Below the pieces are notes generated by a model. That model ran no database searches, was not told the DNA's origin, and saw only the letters and a program-made list of their open reading frames with translations. A program made the translations under genes and the position numbers. This document shows positions 56,506 to 64,000 of a stretch of DNA of 64,000 nt, piece after piece. Each line of letters begins with the position of its first letter. The stretch's first letter is position 1. Source of the stretch: Bolinopsis microptera (taxonomy: Eukaryota; Ctenophora; Tentaculata; Lobata; Bolinopsidae); contig NC_087081.1 of assembly GCF_026151205.1 (NCBI RefSeq), forward strand, positions 8,365,246 to 8,429,245. The letters are read 5' to 3'.

Positions 56506-59500
56506 CTAACCATACTGCAGAGATATAAACATTGTGATTATCAGGACGAGGAGAGAGGAGCTGGTGGTAGTTCCACTGTTTTGCGTGTTGTTGCCCTGAA
56601 AGGATGTGAGTTGTTAGTTGGTTAAATAACAACTAATTGATAGACGTTTACTTGATTAATTACTGTGTTTCTTCAGAAATTGATCGTTGTGATCTGGAGT
56701 AATACTAACAAGAGGTATAAATGAACGTTTAAATTTTGAACGGCAGATTTAAATCTTGCACGGTCAAACTTAAATGATTGTGTGGCTGTGTGCTTACATT
56801 GAGGCGAGCGTTGACGGTAACGGTAATTTCGTTAACGTCCACCACATTAGGAATCTCAGTGGGTAGAAGTGGTGGGGGAGCCCAGTCAGAGGGGGGTATC
56901 AGCAAACACCCCTCCCAAACACCTCTACTGATCGCTATACGCTCGTCTTTTGGCTTAGGGCGAGAACCTGAGTTGGAGCAGCGTTACAGAGATTAGACAG
57001 GGTTCAAAAAAAGGGGGTTCAAGAAGGAAGTTGTTGAGAAATTGATAAATGGAGGGGAAAAAAACAATGATGATCGCATGAGGACATGATGACAATTACA
57101 ATATCAGATCAGCATTAAACATACCCATGGCCATGTCAAGTGTTCTGACATCGTTGTAGTTGAAGTCTGAGATGCACCCTCTGAAGCCATTTGTTCCGTA
57201 CGGAGACTTTCCAATGTAGATGTTCTCTAAGGAGATGATGTGATTAGCAAGTCGTGTCAGTCACACACAATATTTTCATTAAACTCATTACTTTACAGTA
57301 TTGTATATGATTAAGCCACTAGGTGTCCAGCTGCTTTCCCCAAAACGTGGTGTATAAATAATAAAACAATTGCACACCTGGAGCTGCAAATATTCCGTCT
57401 GATGTTACGGATTCTCTGATTACTGTTGAATAATCTTCTCCGTTTACTCTCATCGTTAAATTTCTTCCTTCTCTGTAACGAAACAAACGTAATGGTATTG
57501 TTATTGCAACAGGTATTTGTTTACAGATTTGTTTCATTAAAGCATAATTTGTAATAAAAGAGTTACAAATGTGCATCATGTCTGTTGCTGAATCAAGTCT
57601 ACCTTCAGTTTAACCACCACCTGATATATCAACTTATCAACTCAACAAGATAAGAAGATAAAATAAGAGAGTATAGAATGTTTACCTGATGACTTGTACT
57701 CTGACAATATCTCCAGTGGCTGCCATATCTGGGCGAGATGTTACCAGAACTTGTGGATTGTTTCGGCTGAATCTCCACTGAGAACAGAGACAAGGGTTAG
57801 ATAAGGGGGTACATTTAAAAGCAACATTATGCATTATATTCACAGCAAACCTTTAAAAATGTAGTCAGACGTTTCGTAAGATCGAAAATTCGGGAACATC
57901 TTAAATGGTTCTTTTGCGATAGTCAAAACGCGACAACTAGCGCTGGATGGCGACAACTAGCGCTGGATGGCGACAACTAGCGCTGGATAGCGACAATTAT
58001 CGAACAAATATATTTTGCGCTGGCCAGCGTTATCCAGCGCTGGATAGCGACAACTAGCGCTGGATGGCGACAACTAGCGCTGGATAGCGCTAGTTGTCGC
58101 CATCCAGCGCTAGTTGTCGCGTTTTGACTATCGCAAAAGAACCTCTTAAATATCCCAACCTGTAGTTTTATGACGTCGTTGACACCTTTCTCAGATTGGA
58201 TCTTAATGTCGAGCAGCTGGCCACTCTTCCAAGTGTTTACAGTCAGGAGGGTGGCGTCATTCTGACCCCGCCTAAAATCAGTCATGTTATATTTATGTTA
58301 TAATTCCGCAATCATGATAAAATCATAATCGAGTTATAACTAATATCATGATCATGATCGGGGCTACAGAGAATGATTTTAAACCCCAGTAATATTCATT
58401 TAGCTTTTAACTTTTTTTGTCATCACAGAAGGTGGATGGTTCTATTTTCGAATTTAATAGTGCAGCTTAGGTCGATGATATTATAAATATGGCAAACAAG
58501 TATACAAATATTACTTACTGATTCGTGTAAAAAGCGAAGGATATATTTTCTGACATGGTACTATTTAAACTATACAGATCGTGTTCTATGTTTCCCGTAC
58601 CATCAAACATCGCTGATGAGGCTGAAAGGGAACTTTTAGAACAATCAAATTTAGGTTCACATGAAATTGAAGAGATAAAATTAGGTCTTTATGAGGTGAT
58701 ATTATAATTTATATGGATTGACAATGTAATGGAATCTCAAAACATTTTCTCACGTAATGGTTGGTATTCTAATTTTTTTAAACTTACCACATTTGGGAAT
58801 GTTGCAGTATCGTCTCCTGCCATTTCTCGTTATACACCAAGGCCCTTTCATGTCCTTGTCGGGGTTCCGACAGAAGTTGTTCTCCATCGTACCGTCAACT
58901 GGTTATTGATGTGGGATTAACTTGAGTGGACAAGATACGCAGTTATTAGTAGAGATTAATTAATTAATTCAAGTAATAACAAACAAAGCGTATATACGCG
59001 TTCCTTAGTTTGTGGGTACGCGGTGGGCCACAATAAAGTTTCCGTTGTCAGTTTAGTTCACTATCCGCATGGGTCATGGAACACATGTAATTTATGTATA
59101 ACGGTAAGGTTTGTCAATCTTTGTTTAACTGTTTAAGTTAGATATTACATGATATTTAATAACAGTATACTAATACAGCAATTCTGAGCAAACAAATTTC
59201 CTCGTAGTTTTCACCCAAGTCGAAACAGGAGTAAGTGAAACAAAAGTAAAACTTACAGTCTCTGGAGGCCCAGGAAGTGTCCTGCCAGTTGAGACATCCT
59301 GCTCCTGTCTCCGTCATGTTCTCACTACCCAAGTAGTCTATGTTATACCCAACCGAAACATAGCAGGTCTTCGCTGAGGTGATTGTGTGTGTTAGTGTGT
59401 GTCACGTGCTGTGGATATTGTGCTGTGATTGGTTAGTGTGTGTCGCGTGTTGTGGATATTGTGCTCTGATTGGTTAGTGTGGTCGCGTGTTGTGGATATT

Positions 59501-60021
59501 GTGCTATGATTGGTTAGTGTGTGTCGCGTGTTGTGGATAATGTGCTCTGATTGGTTAGTTTGAGTCACGTGTTGTGGGAATTGTGCTCTGATTGGTTATA
59601 TTGTGTACTATGCGTTACCTTACCGGAATTTATTTGGTCGGGCATTACGTGAGCGCTTGAGGACTCAGCGTCCACATCATGTCTGCCCAAATAAGGTTCA
59701 ATAAGGTAGTACGTGTATTATAACTATACTTATAGTAGGTGAGACTAAAAACCCCATGTAACCTTGTTTGTATTGTTTAATAAAGCTAATAATTTGGATG
59801 ATAAATGTTTATATTTAAGATTCGAGAATAAAATGAATGTAAAACTATTGTTTCAAATTAAAGTTGGGAAATATTCTGTGAGATTAAATCCATTTAATCT
59901 GAGGCTTTGTATTTACAAAATTTGGCGGTAAAAGAAATGCTAAACGCTAAAAGAAGTAATAGTTTAGTTGACTAACCTTTTTTAAAATCTGGATTTGTAG
60001 CAAGCACACACATAAAACACA
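56506..60021 (-). CDS. Gene D: kringle + laminin G cell-surface protein with GPI-type tail (5' end missing)
   Basis: Exons on the minus strand, phases all consistent: 59977-60021, 59257-59373, 58788-58898, 58519-58621, 58160-58271, 57686-57777, 57378-57472, 57125-57226, 56798-56967, 56506-56595. Exons 2-3 form a kringle: KTCYVSVGYNIDYLGS, GAGCLNW, then NNFCRNPDKDMKGPWC and RRYCNIPKC, with the six-Cys pattern complete. Exons 4-8 form one laminin G domain: NISFAFYTNQ, DATLLTV, VNGED, ending IYIGKSPYGTNGFRGCISDF. A Pro-rich linker follows, then NNTQNSGTTTSSSLLVLII and a hydrophobic end (TMFISLQYG-stop), which suits a GPI-attachment signal or a C-terminal helix. Both domains bind extracellular ligands in known proteins, so an adhesion or matrix-binding role is inferred. 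No signal-peptide exon was found; the first exon listed has a splice acceptor and is internal. Confidence 0.8.
57907..58143. mobile_element. 237-bp MITE with perfect 8-bp target duplication, in a gene D intron
   Basis: TIRs of over 40 bp begin GGTTCTTTTGCGATAGTC and run into a tandem of GCGACAACTAGCGCTGGAT. TCTTAAAT is duplicated at 57899-57906 and 58144-58151. It ends 16 bp before the border of the exon at 58160-58271. The 8-bp duplication points to hAT. Confidence 0.93.
59385..59600. repeat. Four to five tandem units with CACGTG/GCGTG and ATTGG words
   Basis: Units of 55-60 bp read GTCRCGTGYTGTGGATATTG then TGCTCTGATTGGTTAGTGTG. ATTGG is the inverse of CCAAT. It sits in the gene D intron upstream (gene sense) of the kringle exons. 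It may be a simple minisatellite or an intronic enhancer. Confidence 0.7.
59618..59706. mobile_element. 89-bp MITE with TA target duplication
   Basis: Ends CCTTACCGGAATTTATTTGG and, inverse, CCTTATTGAACCTTATTTGG, flanked by TA (59616-59617, 59707-59708). A short relative of the element at 21515-22579, also in a gene D intron. Confidence 0.75.
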
Positions 60022-63000
60022 CTGAAAATGAGAAATTATTAATTTTTTAAGATTTTTTAAAATTTTATAGTTCACCACGATTATCAAGGTTCTATGCTTT
60101 TATTTCAGGTCATAGTTACGATAAAAATCACAGAATAAGTAAGTTTCAAGCATTGAAATTTATAATTTAGATTATCGGATTGGGGGCCCTTAGATATAAG
60201 TTTGTAAAGAATATCTCAGAGGAATCACAGGAATGGGGCATTCCTATCAGATACTTACTCAATAAAAAGAAGAGGGATTCCATATCAGGGTGGGTTCACA
60301 TCTTTAAGTCTTTGCTTCTCCATTGTCAACTACAAGTCATTTTCACTGGAAAATTGGCACTGCTTAATTTATTGTTCTACTTTCAGATCTGAAAGGCAAA
60401 TCTCGATAGCCGCCAGATAATTTTCAAATATCAATCACATCGGCTGAAAAATCAATAGAAGAGATAGAGGATCAGAAGAAACAAATGAAGCGATCTTTAG
60501 ATCAGATACACTTCTAATAATTAGCCATCTTTGTATATATTGTCTGGAAGAAGTAAGATTCATAATTTACAAGTAATTATGTGATCTGGATAATGCAAAT
60601 TAATGGCGAGCGGTTACGAAAGATAGTCATGGAGTAGAAACCCAAATACCGGGTGACCCTCTGCAAAGATATTTTCTCAATCTGCTCACAGAAATATCTC
60701 TGTCGAGGACTTATATTCAATTGAAATTTGGTACGAGGCACCGGTCTTATAGTGTATGTCTCGCAAACTCTAGATCTCCAAATTAATGACGTTTAGTAAA
60801 CTAAAACAATTGTTTGAAGAATGAAAGCTCATTACCAAATTCTTGATATTAATGAGACTTAAGGATTTACTAGTAACCTAAATTATACATGATTAGTAGC
60901 TGTAATTAGTGATCAGAATATTCTAAACGCTTGGAATACAGCTGAACCCCCAATAGGGCGCGGTCAGCTACCACACAGGAGGGAGGAGAGAGAGAGAGGG
61001 TCCGAAATTAACATGATAATTTTGTTTCTTCACAGTGAGTAAAATTAAAGGGGTATAAAATGACCCAAAACTGATTCCGGTTAAGATGGGAACGGCTCCA
61101 ATATAAACGGTTTTCTTGATGGAAGATTTCAGACCGCTTAATCAGGTTCATTGAGAGACCTTGTAATTGTATGCAGTATAATTCTGGGGCCCACCTAAAT
61201 CATTCATCTTTATACTAGTCTAACTTAAAATCATAATGTGAGTTTGATAAAATGGTTGAAAGCCCAATGTAAGATAGCACTTACAATTACATAATAAACC
61301 TATCGTAATGATCTCCAATGATGTCAGAACTATTAATAGCTAGTAAACTTCAATCATCTTCTTTTAATGATATTGCTGCTCAGTACTGACACATAACTCA
61401 AAGGAGTCGAATGATTCGAAACATGAATAGAGGGGGAAAACAAGAAGATGTTAGTACGATTTAAACTGACTAAGAAAGAGCCAAACGAAGGACACGCGTT
61501 GTTAATGTCGGTTTCATGTCTATGCCTAACAATTCCATTCGCTGTAAAACATAATGTTGAACCGCATAATAATTTTGAACCGTATCTGTATGAGGAACAG
61601 CTTGAAGTTGAATAAATATCATTGAAATGCTTAAAATGGAGTATGTAAATTCAAACACAATAAAATTTGAAGCGGAGCTTTTAACACTTCATCATCAAAG
61701 AAAGGTTATAAATTCAATGTGGACGAGGGACACCGTGTAAAAACATTATGATAACTGTTTGATGATATCAAATAATTATATAGGCTGACAGTATGCATAT
61801 ATACGTGGAAATGGAATAATTTGAGCTGAATGTGTTAGTTAAATGAGACTTGAGACGAGAAAACTTGATGCCTCGCTCATTTGACGGACTAATCAAGACA
61901 GGGAGAAAACTGATGTAAAAACTCTAATTGGGTGTCAGCTGAATGGCAATGTCGCAACTTGTATAAAACCTCTACACTAAAAGTTAAACTCTACTTGTAA
62001 ACCCAGCGAATTAAAACACACAGTCTATTTTACGTGAACCTTGTGAAAATTCAACCAACCAATCATCATGAAGTTCCCATAGAAACCAGCTATCTGGTTG
62101 GTTGGTTGTGATAGTAACCAGCCAATGAATGGCCAGCTTCCACCCACCTGTTGAGTCCTAAACCAAAGAACACCTGGGTAAAGCTCTAATTTAGATGGTT
62201 ACAGAGATTACCCGCAGCCGTCCGGCGAATGAATGAGATCTAACAGACGATGCATCAGCCAATCAAGTGGAGATATGTTGGCAGTGAGCCAATCAGTGGA
62301 AAAGGGGCGGCGGCAGGGTTAGCAACGAGGGTCCCGAGGACGGAAATAAGGGTCATATGAGGTTTGAGCAGTTTTCGATGGTGCAACAAATTCCGCGCGG
62401 TATCACTATCTGCGCAATCGAATTTTAGATGACTCCACAATAGTACAATGCTATTGACAGTGACTCCACCCAGTGGCTATGTCATTTATTCATTTTATCA
62501 TCATCTATTGAACTATGTGGCGCTATTCAGCGATAGCCGTGGCTCCAATGAATCACTTCTTTGTTTCAAGTATACCATTAAGACGATGACCACATAGCTT
62601 CGTTGAATCTGTTTATTTTATTTAGTGGTACAAATGGAACCGCAAACGCCACAACTAAAATGATCTTAGTGCCATCTTAACATATCACCAAAGATATAGT
62701 CTCCCCTGGTTGCACTAACACTGTATTATGATCTATGTACTAAAAAGTCTCAAAATAGTGTCATCGGTCATCCTCGATTCAATATCAAAAATTAAAAGTA
62801 TAAATATTGAAAATTAAAAGTTAATTAGCTTTGAAATTTAAGCCAGATGCGATATTAGCTCAAGAAACTCTCTTTGTGGCTGTTTAATTTGTTTTAGAGA
62901 TACAACGTTTCCTTTTTAATCGGCAAAAGAAGAGTTCTCAAATTGCGAGATCAAAAGGCTTTGCAACTATGAACATTCTGTTACCTTGTCATTCGCAAAC

Positions 63001-64000
63001 TAGAGCCGAAAGCTCTTAAAGTGCGCCAATGACAAGGTCATCGATATTTCCGAGTTCATAATCATAAAACCGTGATATGTGACGACTTGGCCAAAGTCTT
63101 GATACAGCTGAAAACATGATTGTAAACAGCTTAGGAGCTGTGCAACATCTTATTAAAAAATAGATTATTAAAAAATCTTATTAAAAATAAATGCTTTTTG
63201 GCAACATTTGTTCACAAAAATACCAAAATAACAATATAGTCGCGAACTAAAAAAGCGTGTTTCACACGTTGATTTAAGTAAGATTCACACCTCAACAAGT
63301 TTTATTAAACGTAACTTTGAGCGGTACAATACCCGCCACAAAGTGGCTTTGTTTCATTAGCAACTGGTAAGATAATTAATTGCAAAGACAGTTCTTGGCA
63401 TATTATGGTCATTCGCAGATTGGATTTGTTTTTGTGTAATACGGAAAGATACTGCGTTTTTTTTTCGCGGAACTTTTTATTTGAAAACAACTTTAAAATT
63501 GAAAATAAACGTTGATTCTATAATGATAACACTAAGTTATCTCCTGACTTGATTATTCTAGAACTTATAAGAGAAAAAACGGGATCCTTACAAAATATAT
63601 TGAAATTAATAAAATAATGACATAATCATTGGAAATGTTGGTTTAATTAAAGACTATCATAAGTTTTGAGGTTTGACATAATACAAAAATATAAATGTAA
63701 TTAATAAGTGGGAGGGGCATGTCACAAGCCGCAAACTTCGATATAAGTTTAATCTATGCGATAATAAGTATAACTATTTATATAGCTCTTTAGGACGTCG
63801 AGGGAGAAAAAACACAATTTCCTGATCTAACATACAAATTTATGAAGAATAGCCCGACGAACTAAGTACAGCTAACAAAAGGAAGAGGAAAAACAAAGAC
63901 CGTGAACAAATAACGGAATTACAGAATATCACCGAATATTGGTCGCCAGTTCACCCAGTTAACACATGCTAACACATGTTATGACTCTACTTGCCCGTAT
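60022..64000. other. Right-end region, no gene supported
   Basis: Should contain the 5' exons and promoter of gene D if the gene is complete. A minus-strand frame at 61658-61600 starts with a leader-like MFEFTYSILSISMIFIQL, but no donor follows in a fitting place. A plus-strand stretch at 60431-60519 (SAEKSIEEIEDQKKQMK) looks like a short coiled-coil end exon without a partner. Nothing else was recognised. Confidence 0.4.

Noticed and set aside
60431-60519. Terminal coiled-coil exon on the plus strand
   Set aside because: Heptad-like and ends with stops, but no upstream exon could be found.
61470-61658. Signal-peptide exon of gene D (MFEFTYSILSISM...)
   Set aside because: Leader-like, but no donor in a phase that would join the exon at 59977-60021.

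Overview
The window is nuclear DNA of an invertebrate metazoan. The genes have many short exons with GT..AG introns, and the proteins carry animal extracellular modules (kringle, laminin G, Ig-like and thrombospondin-type Cys modules, probable GPI-anchor tails). There is also an SVOP/SV2-type transporter, a THAP finger and a P2X7-type cytoplasmic domain. Much of the DNA is transposon. The phylum cannot be named from the sequence; the short introns and nested genes would suit an early-branching animal, but that is weak inference.

Layout. 1-6301 (-): at least 19 exons of a secreted acidic, Ig-like, Cys-rich protein, running off the left edge. 6714-8505: a C-rich hAT MITE and an array of small hairpins with a shared loop. 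10096-18540 (+): gene A, an unrecognised secreted protein with a GPI-type tail; its large intron holds gene B, an intronless SVOP-like transporter on the opposite strand. 20005-25750: a LINE (-) carrying three nested DNA transposons with clean target-site duplications, next to a second LINE (+). 28310-33925, with scattered pieces at 39479-39616 and 45385-46175, is a second copy of the gene A/gene B block: transporter copy B2 is open, gene A copy is broken. Each copy carries insertions the other lacks. 36338-39478: degraded LINE ORF1. 39619-43502: a THAP fragment divergent from a P2X7-type domain gene that is split by a 3-kb element with terminal inverted repeats (TIRs) and opposed motif arrays. 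43899-45341: two hAT derivatives. 46765-54544 (+): gene C, an 18-exon coiled-coil protein whose exon phases allow a tail-anchored and a soluble form. 56506-60021 (-): gene D, kringle + laminin G + GPI-type tail. 60022-64000: no gene recognised.

Genes D and the left-edge gene look like cell-surface or matrix proteins, gene A like a membrane-tethered ectodomain, B1/B2 like small-solute carriers. No operon-like logic is expected. The main story is how duplication and several DNA-transposon families reshaped a small gene cluster; empty sites and target-site duplications allow insertions to be ordered by reading alone. Exon models rest on splice consensus and phase agreement, not on transcripts.
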